This document shows, in pieces, positions 1-9,752 of a stretch of DNA of 64,000 nt. The position numbers and the translations under genes are program-made. Position 1 is the first letter of the stretch. Every line of letters starts with the position of its first letter. Source of the DNA: Paenibacillus sp. FSL H7-0331 (GTDB lineage: Bacteria > Bacillota > Bacilli > Paenibacillales > NBRC-103111); the NCBI RefSeq assembly GCF_001956045.1, contig NZ_MRTH01000001.1, forward strand, positions 186,001-250,000. The letters run 5' to 3'. A model generated the notes under the pieces. The model saw only the letters and a list, made by a program, of their open reading frames with translations, had not been told where the DNA came from and made no database searches.

Positions 1-393
1 CTCTATACTTACAGCGCCTTCAATCTCGGCATTATGCTTATATTGTGGGAATGTCGGGAACGCCATAATGTTCTCGTCGCCCGGAACCAAATAGGCACGC
101 GCCAGCATCAAAATAATTTCATCAGAGCCGGCTCCAAAAATCACCTGATCCGTTCCTACATTGAAATGCTTGGCAACAGCAGCCGTTAATTCTACAGCTC
201 CGCCATCTGGATAAATGCTGGCTTGATCAATATTCGCAATGATGGCTTCTTTTGCTTTGGGTGAGCAGCCAAATGGATTCTCATTTGAAGCCAGCTTAAT
301 AACTTCGGTTAAGCCAAGCTCTCTTTTTACTTCATCCATGGGCTTGCCCGGTTTATAAACAGGAAGATGAACAATATTTTTCTTTGGTTGCAC
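1..393 (-). CDS. hisC: Histidinol-phosphate aminotransferase, N-terminal part (cut by window edge)
   Basis: PLP-dependent class I/II aminotransferase that converts imidazole-acetol phosphate to histidinol phosphate; in Bacillus the same enzyme also transaminates phenylpyruvate and hydroxyphenylpyruvate. The first 131 residues are present; the rest lies beyond base 1. The reading contains the family motif SNENPFG (residues 36-42), a YPDGG segment and GAGSDEI (87-93). The start is taken as GTG at 393, because a GGAG lies 8 nt upstream; a second in-frame GTG three codons earlier has no site. It sits 78 bp after trpA with no terminator between, matching the B. subtilis trp-hisC-tyrA-aroE order, so it is probably co-transcribed. 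Confidence 0.93.
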   Translation of the reverse strand, partial: MQPKKNIVHLPVYKPGKPMDEVKRELGLTEVIKLASNENPFGCSPKAKEAIIANIDQASIYPDGGAVELTAAVAKHFNVGTDQVIFGAGSDEIILMLARAYLVPGDENIMAFPTFPQYKHNAEIEGAVSIE

Positions 394-471
394 GCAGGTC
401 ACTCCATTCAAGAATTGATGTTTCCATTCGTAACCACTATTTTAACTTATTTACGGTTCGCTTGCCAATCA

Positions 472-1284
472 TTACGACCCTATTAATTTGCTCACAAAAT
501 CATCAATCTGCTGCAAAGCTTGCGGTCGAGTCGCTGCATCTGCAAATAAAGGCAGCACTTCTTCAACCTGACGCACCAGAGCACTGCCTACCACTATACC
601 ATCACAGCTTTGCGCGAATTTGGCAAATTGTTCGTGAGTGGAAATACCGAAGCCTACCGCAATCGGAAGTGTCGTAGCTGCTCGGACTGTCTCGATAAAC
701 TGATCAATTCCGCTATGGAATTGGGTTCTCGTACCTGTCACACCAAGTGAAGATACACAATAAACAAAACCCGATGCACGGGTGACAATCCGCTCAATGC
801 GTTCCTTGGAAGTTGGTGCTACCAACGGGATGAGATGAATCCCATGGGCTTTAGCCAATGTCTGTACCTCCTGATCCTCCTCCATAGGCAGATCCGGAAT
901 AATAAGACCGCTAATATCGCTTTCCTGCAGCAGCGGGAATATCTTGTCCAAGCCCAGCTGCAGCACTGGATTATAGTAAGTAAACAGAATGAAGGGTAAT
1001 TCACAGCCTTCGCTTCTAGCCACGCGTGCAGCTTCAATGCAATCTCTGATCGATATTTGATGGCTGCCTAATGCTCGTTGTGAAGAACGCTGAATGACCG
1101 GACCATCTGCGAGCGGATCCGAATAGGGAACTCCCAGCTCCACAATGCTTGCTCCGGATTGCTCCAATTGTTTAATGATATCGATCGAGGTTCTCACATC
1201 TGGATCCCCAATCGTTAGAAATGGGATAAAAGCAGGCTTCTGCTGCTCCTTAAGCTCGGCAAATTTACGATCAATGCGATTCAT
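472..1284 (-). CDS. trpA: Tryptophan synthase alpha subunit
   Basis: Cleaves indole-3-glycerol phosphate to indole and glyceraldehyde 3-phosphate; works in the cytoplasmic alpha2beta2 complex with TrpB. The 270-residue TIM barrel has the usual length. The catalytic Glu is in [15 protein letters not shown] (about residue 48) and the catalytic Asp in the same stretch. FLTIGDPD near the N-terminus is the first barrel strand. Its start overlaps the end of trpB by 14 bp, with GGAGG 8 nt before the ATG, so translational coupling is likely. Last gene of the trpEDCFBA order, before hisC. Confidence 0.97.
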   Translation of the reverse strand: MNRIDRKFAELKEQQKPAFIPFLTIGDPDVRTSIDIIKQLEQSGASIVELGVPYSDPLADGPVIQRSSQRALGSHQISIRDCIEAARVARSEGCELPFILFTYYNPVLQLGLDKIFPLLQESDISGLIIPDLPMEEDQEVQTLAKAHGIHLIPLVAPTSKERIERIVTRASGFVYCVSSLGVTGTRTQFHSGIDQFIETVRAATTLPIAVGFGISTHEQFAKFAQSCDGIVVGSALVRQVEEVLPLFADAATRPQALQQIDDFVSKLIGS

Positions 1285-2476
1285 TAGCGTCGCCTCCCAA
1301 ATACTTCATAATCGCTTCTACATCCTTATCGCCGCGACCTGACAAACTGACGATAATGATCTCGTCCTTGCCCATCGTAGGTGCAACCTTCATCGTTTGT
1401 GCAATGGCATGCGCACTTTCCAGTGCAGGAATAATCCCCTCCGTGCGGCTGAGCAGCTGCAGTGCATCCAGTGCTTCCTGATCCGTAATCGGATAGTACT
1501 CGGCACGATTGGAATCCTTTAAATAAGCATGCTCTGGGCCAATCCCCGGATAATCCAGACCTGCCGAGATTGAATGTGCTTCTTGAACCTGCCCGAATTG
1601 GTCCTGCAGCAAGTAACTCATTGAGCCTTGGAACACACCATGACTGCCCTTCGTCATTGTAGCCGCATGCAGCTTGGTGTCAATCCCTTTACCCGCCGCC
1701 TCAGCACCAATCAAGCGGACACTCGTATCCCCAACGAATGGGTAAAAGATTCCGATTGCATTGCTGCCTCCACCAACTGCTGCAATGATCGTATCCGGTA
1801 GTCTGCCTTCCTGCTCCAAAATCTGTCTGCGGGACTCATCTCCGATAATGCGTTGAAAATCGCGAACCATCATTGGATATGGATGCGGGCCTGTCGCCGA
1901 ACCAAGAATGTAGAACGTATCGTCAACATGACTGACCCAATAACGCAGTGTTTCGTTGCATGCATCCTTCAGAGTACGAGTTCCTGATACGACCGGAACA
2001 ACTTCCGTACCCAGCAGATTCATTCGGAATACATTCAGCTGCTGACGTTTCATATCTTCTTCGCCCATGAACACTTTACATTCGTAACCAAGTAAAGCTG
2101 CCACGGTCGCGGTAGCCACGCCATGCTGTCCTGCACCGGTTTCGGCGATCAGTTTCTTTTTACCCATCCATTTAGCGAGTAATCCTTGTCCCAAAGCATT
2201 GTTAATTTTATGAGCACCTGTATGGTTCAAATCCTCACGCTTCAAATAAATCTTTGCCCCACCCAAATGAGCCGACAATCGCTCCGCATAAAATAAAGAG
2301 GTCGGTCTACCCGAATATTGGTGTAAAAAATGGTTCAGCTCTTGTTGAAATTTATCTTCCTTCACGAAGCTTTTATAGGCTGTCTCCAATTCAATCAGAG
2401 CGTTCATCAACGTTTCTGGAACATAACGTCCTCCAAACTTTCCGAACCTTCCTTGCTCATCCGGCACTTGTATCAC
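1271..2476 (-). CDS. trpB: Tryptophan synthase beta subunit
   Basis: PLP enzyme that condenses indole with serine to give tryptophan; partner of TrpA. The 401-residue length is normal. The PLP-binding lysine is Lys90 in [10 protein letters not shown], the catalytic Glu is in ETGAGQHG (about 112-119), and the phosphate-binding GGGSNA loop follows near residue 234. The start is GTG at 2476, inside the 3' end of trpF, with AGGG 9 nt upstream. Overlaps at both ends (trpF and trpA) show a tight operon. Confidence 0.97.
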   Translation of the reverse strand: MIQVPDEQGRFGKFGGRYVPETLMNALIELETAYKSFVKEDKFQQELNHFLHQYSGRPTSLFYAERLSAHLGGAKIYLKREDLNHTGAHKINNALGQGLLAKWMGKKKLIAETGAGQHGVATATVAALLGYECKVFMGEEDMKRQQLNVFRMNLLGTEVVPVVSGTRTLKDACNETLRYWVSHVDDTFYILGSATGPHPYPMMVRDFQRIIGDESRRQILEQEGRLPDTIIAAVGGGSNAIGIFYPFVGDTSVRLIGAEAAGKGIDTKLHAATMTKGSHGVFQGSMSYLLQDQFGQVQEAHSISAGLDYPGIGPEHAYLKDSNRAEYYPITDQEALDALQLLSRTEGIIPALESAHAIAQTMKVAPTMGKDEIIIVSLSGRGDKDVEAIMKYLGGDANESH

Positions 2477-3212
2477 GATGCTTCACCCTTTCCACAAAAC
2501 GTGTAATTTTATCCAAATCCTTAACTCCATCTGTCTCCACACCACTTGATACATCCACGCCATCCGGGGCATACGTATCGAGAAGCTCGCCTACATTGTC
2601 CGGCAGAAGCCCCCCCGCTACAAAGAGACGCAGGTTAACCGCACTGCACCATGCCTGATAAGCAGTAATTGCCTCCCAAGCGAAGGTTTTACCCGAGCCG
2701 CCGCCATATTCAGGATCGAATGTATCCAAAAGAATTGCGTCTACTACATACTTATAGGGGGTTAACAAGGCATCTACATGATTCAACTCTTCAGCTGTAG
2801 GAACGCCAGATTGACCGTTCGCATCAGACGCTAACTCATTATCACTATGCGATGGATAACCTTGAACTACAGATACAACCTTCCAAACCTGTACACCCGG
2901 GAACGTATCTTTGACCCACTGACACTGCTCCGGGCTTTCCTGACCGTGAAATTGAATGACATCCAGAGGGGCCTCCTGCATGATCGAAGTTAGCTCCGAC
3001 TGAGAAGGATTCACAAAAACTCCCACTGACAAAGGATGACTTCTGCCTGCCGAACGCTGCTCCGCCAGCACCTCAATCATCCTGGCAGCTTGCTCCGACG
3101 TAACTTGCCGTTTGCTCTTGGCAAATAGAAAGCCAATATAATCTATAGGCAAATGGAGAATGGAGCGCACCATCTCCGGCTGCTGCAGCCCACATATTTT
3201 TACACTGCTCAT
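2457..3212 (-). CDS. trpF: Phosphoribosylanthranilate isomerase, with an insertion
   Basis: Isomerises N-(5-phosphoribosyl)anthranilate to the carboxyphenylamino ribulose phosphate. The N-terminal VKICGL with the catalytic Cys, the [12 protein letters not shown] segment, the catalytic Asp in DAILLDT and the [11 protein letters not shown] phosphate-binding strand are all visible. I prefer ATG at 3212 (GAGG 6 nt upstream); a GTG at 3224 overlapping the trpC stop is possible. At about 251 residues it is some 35 longer than the B. subtilis enzyme: a polar stretch ([12 protein letters not shown] and flanks) is inserted before the DAILLDT strand. Overlaps trpB downstream. Confidence 0.94.
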   Translation of the reverse strand: MSSVKICGLQQPEMVRSILHLPIDYIGFLFAKSKRQVTSEQAARMIEVLAEQRSAGRSHPLSVGVFVNPSQSELTSIMQEAPLDVIQFHGQESPEQCQWVKDTFPGVQVWKVVSVVQGYPSHSDNELASDANGQSGVPTAEELNHVDALLTPYKYVVDAILLDTFDPEYGGGSGKTFAWEAITAYQAWCSAVNLRLFVAGGLLPDNVGELLDTYAPDGVDVSSGVETDGVKDLDKITRFVERVKHRDTSAG

Positions 3213-3220
3213 CGCTTGCC

Positions 3221-4021
3221 TCACTGCCCTTTCATTGCAAATGCACCCATTAAATCGTGTACACCCTGCTCAACGCTTGGCTGACGCATGAAATGTTCCC
3301 CAATCAGTAGAGCCTCAGCACCAACCGATTGAAGATAAGCGACTTCGGAAGGCAGCGAGATGCCGCTTTCGCTTACAACCGTTACACCAGCAGGTATGTG
3401 GGCTATGAGCTGCTCTGTCGTTTTCAAATCTGTGACGAAGGTTTGCAGATTGCGATTGTTAATGCCAATCAACGATACATCCAACTCCAGTACACGGTCA
3501 AGCTCCGCCTGATCATGAACCTCAACAAGCACATCCAATCCGATTGCTTTGGCTGTCCGGGAAAATTCCCGCATCTGCTCGGTCGTCAGAATAGCAGCAA
3601 TTAATAAAATCGCATCCGCGCCTATCACGCGTGCTTCATAAATTTGGTGTACATCAATGGTAAAATCTTTACGTAGAATCGGCACTTGTACAGCTGCGCG
3701 CACCGCCCGTAGGTATTCATTCGAACCTTGAAAATAATCAACATCCGTCAATACGGAGATACAATCCGTTCCTGCATTGACATAGGCTTGTGCAAGCTGA
3801 ACAGGCTCAAAATCAGCACGGATCAAGCCTTTGGAAGGTGAAGCCTTCTTCACTTCAGCTATGAGTCCCATTGAGCGCTTGCGGTTTGTAGTTAATGCAC
3901 GTTCAAACCCAAGGCATGAAGGAAGCAAAGCAATTTGCTTTTCCATGCCTGCGATGGTTTGGTTCTCTTTCAATAGAGCAATCTCTTTATGTTTGGTCGC
4001 AACAATTTTATCTAGAAACAT
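3221..4021 (-). CDS. trpC: Indole-3-glycerol phosphate synthase
   Basis: Closes the indole ring of tryptophan by decarboxylating and cyclising the ribulose-phosphate product of TrpF. 266 residues, usual for the stand-alone enzyme. The typical blocks are present: LIAEVKKASPSKG (catalytic Lys), VLTDVDYFQGS, ILRKDFTID (catalytic Lys), IGINNRNL and VSESGI. It overlaps trpD by 14 bp, with GAGAG 8 nt before the ATG. Confidence 0.97.
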   Translation of the reverse strand: MFLDKIVATKHKEIALLKENQTIAGMEKQIALLPSCLGFERALTTNRKRSMGLIAEVKKASPSKGLIRADFEPVQLAQAYVNAGTDCISVLTDVDYFQGSNEYLRAVRAAVQVPILRKDFTIDVHQIYEARVIGADAILLIAAILTTEQMREFSRTAKAIGLDVLVEVHDQAELDRVLELDVSLIGINNRNLQTFVTDLKTTEQLIAHIPAGVTVVSESGISLPSEVAYLQSVGAEALLIGEHFMRQPSVEQGVHDLMGAFAMKGQ

Positions 4022-5051
4022 GACTTAGCTCTCCTGTACATTGGACTAGTTGCTGCAGCTTGGAAGCGGCCTGTCCGGAATCGATCACATGGGCTGCATA
4101 TTTGACGCCTTCTTGCAGTGTAGCGCATTTTCCTGTTACATAGAAGCAAGCCGCAGCATTGGCTAGGACGATATCACGACATGCGCCAGGAGAACCCTGG
4201 AAAATATCGCGAACGATCTCGGCATTCGTCACCGCATCGCCGCCAATAACTTCCTTTAGACTATAGCTTCTCAGTCCTAGTAAATCGGGAGTAATTTCAT
4301 AAGTGGTAATATCGCCATTTCTGAGCTCCGTCAGTTGAGTAGTATCAGAGATACTAATTTCATCCAGCCCGTCATAGCTGGCAACCACCAAGGCTCTCTT
4401 TACATTCAGCGCCTGCATCACATGAGCCATCGTTTCCGTCTTGCCACGGTCGAATATGCCAAGCACCTGACGATCTGCACCTGCCGGATTGGTCAGAGGT
4501 CCGAGCAAATTAAATACCGTCCTGACGCCAAGCTCCTTACGTGGAGCCGCTGCATGCTTCATCGATTGGTGGTACAACTGAGCGAACATGAAACATATGC
4601 CCACCTGTTCCAGACATTGTGCTGCCTGCAGCGGATCCAGTGTAATGTTGACACCGAGAGCTTCCAATACGTCGGCGCTGCCGCTTTTGCTCGACATGGC
4701 ACGATTCCCATGCTTGGCTACCCTGACGCCACCAGCCGCTGCAACGATCGCTGCAGTCGTCGATATGTTAAAGGTATCCGCACCATCTCCACCTGTCCCG
4801 CAAGTGTCCAGCAATTGGCTTTGCTCCGTCAATACATGGTTTGCTTTGGAGCGCATGGCCTCGGCAAATCCGGTGATCTCCTCAATGGTTTCACCCTTCA
4901 TCCGAAGAACTGTAAGGAGTCCACCAATCTGTGCCTGTGTTGCCCTGCCGTCCATAATATCTGTCATAACCGCCGATGCCTCTGATCTTGTCAAATGCCC
5001 GGAGTCAAGCACCTTCTGTATCGCCTGTTGAACCGTAATTGTAGGATCCAT
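4008..5051 (-). CDS. trpD: Anthranilate phosphoribosyltransferase
   Basis: Transfers phosphoribose from PRPP to anthranilate. 347 residues. The glycine-rich PRPP loop DTCGTGGDGADTFN is at about 82-95, followed by KHGNRAMSSKSGSAD and the conserved GVRTVFNLLGPLTNPA. It is not fused to a glutamine amidotransferase, and there is no trpG in this operon; in B. subtilis that subunit (pabA) is in the folate operon, and the same is likely here. Lies 30 bp after trpE with GGAAG before the ATG. Confidence 0.97.
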   Translation of the reverse strand: MDPTITVQQAIQKVLDSGHLTRSEASAVMTDIMDGRATQAQIGGLLTVLRMKGETIEEITGFAEAMRSKANHVLTEQSQLLDTCGTGGDGADTFNISTTAAIVAAAGGVRVAKHGNRAMSSKSGSADVLEALGVNITLDPLQAAQCLEQVGICFMFAQLYHQSMKHAAAPRKELGVRTVFNLLGPLTNPAGADRQVLGIFDRGKTETMAHVMQALNVKRALVVASYDGLDEISISDTTQLTELRNGDITTYEITPDLLGLRSYSLKEVIGGDAVTNAEIVRDIFQGSPGACRDIVLANAAACFYVTGKCATLQEGVKYAAHVIDSGQAASKLQQLVQCTGELSHVSR

Positions 5052-5081
5052 AGCCGTAACTTCCTTTCTTATAGGTATGAA

Positions 5082-6623
5082 CTATTGGTAATAATCATGG
5101 TTAATGACGGAAGGTGCCAGCGGCTTTTGGGCAAACACGATTTCCGCAGTACGGATCGATTTGAGCATACCCGTTGCTTTATTAATGGTCTCCTGATATT
5201 CGCTTTCTGGAACCGAATCCCATACGATGCCTGCTCCAGCTTGTACGTAGGCCTTGCCATTTTTGAAAATAATCGTCCGAATTGTAATACACGTATCCAG
5301 ATTTCCTGAAAAACCAAGATATCCAATAGCACCGGCATAAGCACCACGTGATTCATTCTCAACCTCGGCTATAATTTCCATCGCCCGCAGCTTCGGTGCA
5401 CCAGATACAGTACCTGCTGGTAAACACGACAGGAATGCATCAAAAAAGTCCTTATCCTTGGCAATTTTACCTGATACGTTGGAAACAATGTGCATCACGT
5501 GCGAGTACTTCTCTATTTGCATGAATGTATCACAATGAACGGAGCCAAACTCAGCTACACGGCCAATATCATTACGTCCCAGGTCTACGAGCATCAAGTG
5601 CTCGGCACGTTCTTTTTCATCCGCAAGCAGCTCTGCTTCATAAGCATTGTCCTGCTCCGGTGTTTTCCCTCTTGGTCTGGTTCCAGCTATCGGACGCGTT
5701 TCGACCTTCTCGTCTTCTACACGAACAAGCAGCTCAGGCGATGTTCCAACGATCACTTCGTCGTCCATCTTGAGGCAATACATGTAGGGTGAAGGATTCA
5801 ACGTCCGCAGGATCCGGTATACATGCAGCGGGGATACATCGGTCTCGATTTCAAAACGCTGCGAAAGCACCACCTGAAAAATATCTCCAGCACGAATGTA
5901 TTCCTTTGCCTGCTCTACATTGGCTATATATTGCTCCTTGGTCAAATTCGATTTAACTTCACCCAGCTCCACGTCTGTTGGGATGGACTGCTGCGATAAA
6001 GTAAGACCTGGTAAAGGACGTCTGAGACGCTCTATCGTTTCTTCGATCTTGGCAATCGTTGCTTCATAGGCCGCTGCAATATCCGCATCTGTTCCTTGCT
6101 GTGGAATGTGTACATTAGCAATGATTTTAAGCTGCTGTTTGAAATGATCGAACACAATGACCTGGTCACAGAACATAAATTGAATATCATTCATCTGCAA
6201 GTCATCCACCTTGTGAGCAGGCAGCTTTTCATAATACTGCATCAGATCGTAACCGAAGAAACCAACTGCCCCTCCTGTAAACCTTGGCAAATCAGGTAAT
6301 GCCGGACTTTTGTAATAACGAAGATATGCTTTCAGCACATCAATTGGCTTTTCAATGGTATGCTTCTTCTCCGATTGTGTTTCAACCTCGGTCAAGCCAT
6401 TTTTTGCAGTTATCATCATGAAGGGATCTGTTCCAATAAAAGAATAGCGGGCCCATTTAATGCCACCCTCCACACTTTCCAACAAAAAGGCGCGTTTTTC
6501 ATGATAAAAATGTTGAAATACACGTATCGGCGTTTCCGTATCCGCCATTAATGTACGAACGATCGGGACCAAATTATATTGCTTGGATAGGCTGATAACT
6601 TCCTTTAGTTCTGGTGTGTACAT
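5082..6623 (-). CDS. trpE: Anthranilate synthase component I
   Basis: Commits chorismate to tryptophan by making anthranilate with ammonia delivered by the TrpG/PabA subunit, which is not encoded here. 513 residues. The N-terminal domain carries the tryptophan-binding LLES element (FLLESVEGG) and a downstream RYSFIG, so feedback inhibition is expected. The C-terminal chorismate-binding domain has VVLSQRFE, the GTSPELLVR block, RPIAGTRPRGKTPEQD, LPAGTVSGAPK and the final GAGIVWDSVPE with the catalytic acidic residues. First gene of the operon, behind the TRAP-type attenuator at 6660-6890. Confidence 0.97.
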   Translation of the reverse strand: MYTPELKEVISLSKQYNLVPIVRTLMADTETPIRVFQHFYHEKRAFLLESVEGGIKWARYSFIGTDPFMMITAKNGLTEVETQSEKKHTIEKPIDVLKAYLRYYKSPALPDLPRFTGGAVGFFGYDLMQYYEKLPAHKVDDLQMNDIQFMFCDQVIVFDHFKQQLKIIANVHIPQQGTDADIAAAYEATIAKIEETIERLRRPLPGLTLSQQSIPTDVELGEVKSNLTKEQYIANVEQAKEYIRAGDIFQVVLSQRFEIETDVSPLHVYRILRTLNPSPYMYCLKMDDEVIVGTSPELLVRVEDEKVETRPIAGTRPRGKTPEQDNAYEAELLADEKERAEHLMLVDLGRNDIGRVAEFGSVHCDTFMQIEKYSHVMHIVSNVSGKIAKDKDFFDAFLSCLPAGTVSGAPKLRAMEIIAEVENESRGAYAGAIGYLGFSGNLDTCITIRTIIFKNGKAYVQAGAGIVWDSVPESEYQETINKATGMLKSIRTAEIVFAQKPLAPSVINHDYYQ

Positions 6624-6659
6624 GTCCGATCACTCCTCTGCTCATCTCATATAAATAAC

Positions 6660-6684
6660 AAAAAACCTCTACGTCAAGTAGAGG
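6660..6684 (-). terminator. trp leader intrinsic terminator (attenuator)
   Basis: Transcribed leftwards, CCTCTAC, loop TTGAC, GTAGAGG and then six U residues (6665-6660). It lies about 37 bp upstream of trpE. The CUCUAC of the 5' arm is complementary to GUAGAG in the upstream TRAP-binding triplets, which would be the antiterminator; TRAP binding to those triplets would leave the terminator free to form. Confidence 0.9.
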
Positions 6685-6789
6685 TGGGTATCGCAGATGA
6701 TATTAACCATACCGAAACAGCACTGCTAATCTTACAGCAGCAGCTATACACGCACACAAACAAGCACCTGTACGGTATTCGGTGTTACA

Positions 6790-6834
6790 CTCGGCTCATC
6801 TCAACTCTGCTCAACTACTCACTCTACTCTACTC
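6790..6834 (-). promoter_or_regulatory. TRAP-binding GAG/UAG triplet array in the trp leader
   Basis: On the transcribed strand there are nine GAG triplets (ending at 6832, 6827, 6822, 6818, 6810, 6805, 6800, 6795 and 6790) and one UAG (6817-6815), mostly spaced by two bases. The spacing and triplet type match the site wrapped by the 11-subunit TRAP ring in B. subtilis. TRAP itself is encoded in this window at 16194-16421. Confidence 0.92.
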
Positions 6835-6860
6835 GTCTGGTATTGCTACTTGCTACCCAT

Positions 6861-6890
6861 ACTATACTATTTGTATTATGATTTTGTCAA
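6861..6890 (-). promoter_or_regulatory. trp operon promoter inside the aroH 3' end
   Basis: TTGACA at 6890-6885, 18 nt spacer and TATAGT at 6866-6861 on the minus strand. The -35 box lies within the last codons of aroH, so the trp genes can be read from this promoter or by readthrough from the aro genes. Confidence 0.75.
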
Positions 6891-7253
6891 TTTGGATAAA
6901 TCGGGACGAAGGCGCATAGCTTCCTTCAAATAAATATGAACGATCTCATCCTGTCTCTTCTCGGTGTTCACCATAACCATCAAGCGGATGCATAATGGAA
7001 GACTGCCGATAACCGGAACCTCCAATGAACACATCAGCGGTACGAGCTCCCAGCCTTCCATTGCACGAATGGCACGCGCAGGGAAAGTAGCTGTTAAATC
7101 GGTCGTTACCGTTACAAATACACTGGCTATTTCATCCGGTACGATACCATTCTCGGCAATAATATGATTCAACATTTCTGTTGTCGCCGCTAAAATTTCA
7201 TTTTCTTCATTATTTTCTACTGTTGTCGCACCGCGAATTCCCCGAACAAACAT
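6876..7253 (-). CDS. aroH: Chorismate mutase, AroH type
   Basis: Monofunctional trimeric chorismate mutase that turns chorismate into prephenate. 125 residues, as in B. subtilis AroH. The active-site arginines lie in VRGIRGATT (start) and in LCIRLMV (about 90); FPARAIRAMEGWELVPLMC is the central block. An AGGT stands 8 nt before the ATG. It follows aroB after 3 bp and its 3' end holds the trp promoter. Confidence 0.95.
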   Translation of the reverse strand: MFVRGIRGATTVENNEENEILAATTEMLNHIIAENGIVPDEIASVFVTVTTDLTATFPARAIRAMEGWELVPLMCSLEVPVIGSLPLCIRLMVMVNTEKRQDEIVHIYLKEAMRLRPDLSKLTKS

Positions 7254-7256
7254 GAG

Positions 7257-8351
7257 CTATACCTCCCGTTTCAGCTGTTCCACGACATCTCTCACCAAAG
7301 CCGCGGACACATTCTTGTTAATCTCCACCTTACCAATTTCGGTTGGTACGATGAAGACGATATTGCCCTCATCAAATTTCTTGTCATGCATCATAGCACT
7401 CATAATCGCATCGGTATCCAGATGCTCGGGTATACTTGTTGGTAAACCAAATGCTTGCAAAATACGTTTCGTTGTCGTGTAGATTTCCTCCGAATAGCCC
7501 AGACGAACGGCTACCTTGGCTGAACCTACCATCCCAATTGAAATCGCTTCTCCATGCAGCAGCTCATTGTACCCGGCTGTCGCTTCAAGCGCATGGCCGA
7601 TCGTATGCCCAAGATTCAGGATCGCACGCAAGCCGTGTTCTTTTTCATCCTTGGAGACGACGATTGTTTTTACTTTACAGCCTTCGTATAAGCCATATTC
7701 CAAAGCCTCAGCGTCAAGCTGTACCAGCTTTTGTGCGTTTTCTTCCAACCATGCCGTAAATCCGGCGTCCCAGATCAAGCCATGCTTGATCATTTCGGAC
7801 AGTCCGGCACGGACATCACGATCTGGCAGTGTCTGCAAGGTCGAAGTATCGTAAAGCACGAGTTCCGGCTGATGAAAGGCTCCGATCGTATTTTTGGCCA
7901 GTGGGTGATTAACTGCAACCTTACCGCCCACACTACTGTCATGTGCTAGGATCGTAGTCGGAATTTGCACGAATTTTATTCCGCGCATATAACTCGCTGC
8001 CACAAAACCCGCCAAATCTCCAACCACACCTCCGCCTAAAGCGACAACGGCTGATTTACGGTCCAACCCGGCCTGTAGGGCCACGCCAATAATATCCTCC
8101 AGAACGCTTAGTGACTTGGATTTCTCACCAAAAGCGACCGTATAGGAGATGGGTTTAAAACCCGCTGCCTCCAATCGGCTGATCACCTGAGGCAAATGAT
8201 GCTTGGCCACATGATCATCGGTAACAACAAGCATGGGCGAGCCTTTGCTGATCCCGTGTTTGCTGAATAAATCTGCGATTTGTTCAATGATGCCTTGTCC
8301 GATGTAAATAGGGTAGGAACGCTCACCCAAATCAACCTTTAGCTCTCTCAT
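7257..8351 (-). CDS. aroB: 3-dehydroquinate synthase
   Basis: NAD and metal dependent cyclisation of DAHP to 3-dehydroquinate, second step of the shikimate pathway. Visible blocks: VALGGGVVGDLAGFVAASYMRG (as GGGVVGD and FVAASYMRG), the PTTILAHDSSVGGK loop, EMIKHGL, and metal ligands in NLGHTIGHALE and LHGEA. I chose ATG at 8351 (protein begins MRELKV), with GGGAG upstream; an ATG at 8369 lacks any ribosome site. About 364 residues, normal. Confidence 0.96.
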   Translation of the reverse strand: MRELKVDLGERSYPIYIGQGIIEQIADLFSKHGISKGSPMLVVTDDHVAKHHLPQVISRLEAAGFKPISYTVAFGEKSKSLSVLEDIIGVALQAGLDRKSAVVALGGGVVGDLAGFVAASYMRGIKFVQIPTTILAHDSSVGGKVAVNHPLAKNTIGAFHQPELVLYDTSTLQTLPDRDVRAGLSEMIKHGLIWDAGFTAWLEENAQKLVQLDAEALEYGLYEGCKVKTIVVSKDEKEHGLRAILNLGHTIGHALEATAGYNELLHGEAISIGMVGSAKVAVRLGYSEEIYTTTKRILQAFGLPTSIPEHLDTDAIMSAMMHDKKFDEGNIVFIVPTEIGKVEINKNVSAALVRDVVEQLKREV

Positions 8352-8413
8352 TCGTTTCAACGCTCCCATCTGCTTGACTATTTACATGTACCTGATAGCT
8401 GCAACAGTCAGAA

Positions 8414-9577
8414 TTAGTAGTTCTTGATCTGCTCCAGGTAGCTGTTATAGTTGCTGCGAATTTCTTCCAAGGAATCGCCACCGAATTTGTCAAGAAATGC
8501 ATTAGCTACTTCCCAGGCGACAATATTCTCCATAATAACACCCGCCGCTGGTACCGCACACGTATCGGAACGCTCTACTTGAGCTGTGAACGGCTCCTTG
8601 GTGTCGATATCAACACTTTGCAAAGCTTTGTACAAGGTTGAGATAGGCTTCATTACGCCGCGCACCACGATTGGCTCGCCTGTTGTCATGCCACCTTCAA
8701 AGCCTCCTGCACGATTTGATGCGCGATAAAAGCCACGATCTTCACTATGCATAATTTCATCATGAACCTTGGAGCCTCTGAGCTTGGCGGCCTCGAAACC
8801 GATACCAATCTCACAGCCTTTGAACGCTTGTATGGATAATACAGCTTGAGCAATGCGACCATCCAGCTTGCGATCCCACTGGACATGACTGCCTAATCCA
8901 ACTGGTACGCCTTCAATAATGCATTCTACAATACCGCCTAGTGTATCCCCGTCTTCTTTGGCAGCATCAATCGCTGCGATCATAAGAGCCTCTGCTTCTT
9001 TATCAACGACACGTACCGGAGATTCCTCTGTAATACGGATCAGCTCATCAATCGGCAAATCCTGACGCTTCACTTCAACATCGCCAATACGGATAACTTG
9101 TACGGCTACCTTAATACCGAATGCTTCTAATAGTTGACGAGCTACAGCACCAGTTGCGACACGCATCGTTGTTTCACGCGCGCTCGAACGCTCCAAAATA
9201 TTACGTAGATCCTTTTGATTATATTTCAAACCGCCGTTAAGATCTGCATGACCCGGACGTGGACGGTTAACTCTTCTTTTGGACTCGTCATTGCCTTCAA
9301 TCGGTTCAATGTTCATCACTGAAGTCCAGTGTTTCCAGTCATTATTCTCAACCACAAGCGCTATTGGCGCCCCCGTTGTTTTACCATGTCTTACACCGCC
9401 AACAATACTTGCGGTATCCTTCTCAATTTGCATCCGGCGTCCGCGACCATGGCCCTTTTGACGGCGGCCCAGTTGAAAGTTCACCTTTTCGAAGTCAATC
9501 GTGACATTACTTGGAAAGCCTTCGATAATTGCAGTCAACTGTGGTCCGTGCGTTTCGCCTGCTGTTAAATATCTCAC
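8414..9577 (-). CDS. aroC: Chorismate synthase
   Basis: FMN-dependent last step of the shikimate pathway, EPSP to chorismate. The protein starts [14 protein letters not shown] from a GTG at 9577, because AAGGGG lies 8 nt upstream; the ATG at 9598 overlaps that site and is unlikely. The 387-residue length then equals the family norm. [15 protein letters not shown], the [10 protein letters not shown] block, RSSARET and [13 protein letters not shown] are present. First gene of the aro cluster, with its own promoter at 9634-9662. Confidence 0.96.
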   Translation of the reverse strand: MRYLTAGETHGPQLTAIIEGFPSNVTIDFEKVNFQLGRRQKGHGRGRRMQIEKDTASIVGGVRHGKTTGAPIALVVENNDWKHWTSVMNIEPIEGNDESKRRVNRPRPGHADLNGGLKYNQKDLRNILERSSARETTMRVATGAVARQLLEAFGIKVAVQVIRIGDVEVKRQDLPIDELIRITEESPVRVVDKEAEALMIAAIDAAKEDGDTLGGIVECIIEGVPVGLGSHVQWDRKLDGRIAQAVLSIQAFKGCEIGIGFEAAKLRGSKVHDEIMHSEDRGFYRASNRAGGFEGGMTTGEPIVVRGVMKPISTLYKALQSVDIDTKEPFTAQVERSDTCAVPAAGVIMENIVAWEVANAFLDKFGGDSLEEIRSNYNSYLEQIKNY

Positions 9578-9633
9578 TTGTTTATCCCCTTCCGACATTC
9601 TCTTCCGTAGGTATGTACCCGATTCCTTTGCTA

Positions 9634-9662
9634 ATTATAGTATAGGCTTCACAGTTTGACAA
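9634..9662 (-). promoter_or_regulatory. Promoter for aroC-aroB-aroH
   Basis: TTGTCA (9662-9657), 17 nt spacer and TATAAT (9639-9634) on the minus strand, 57 bp upstream of the aroC start. It lies just downstream of an intrinsic terminator, so the aro-trp genes form a transcription unit separate from cheR-ndk. Confidence 0.75.
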
Positions 9663-9675
9663 GAAACGTGTATAC

Positions 9676-9722
9676 AAAAAAGAAGCGCAGCAGCGGCATG
9701 AAAGCCGAGGTTACGCTTCTTT
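9676..9722 (-). terminator. Intrinsic terminator after the 54-residue ORF
   Basis: On the minus strand AAGAAGCG ... CGCTTCTT form the outer stem and CGGC/GCCG the inner one, followed by a run of U. It ends the unit containing the small gene at 9753-9917 and separates it from aroC. Confidence 0.85.
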
Positions 9723-9752
9723 CCTACTCTTATGAATGGTGCAAGATCAAAA

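Noticed and set aside
4335..4985. 216-codon plus-strand open frame over trpD
   Set aside because: Antisense shadow of a certain gene; cysteine- and histidine-rich, no ribosome site, no similarity.
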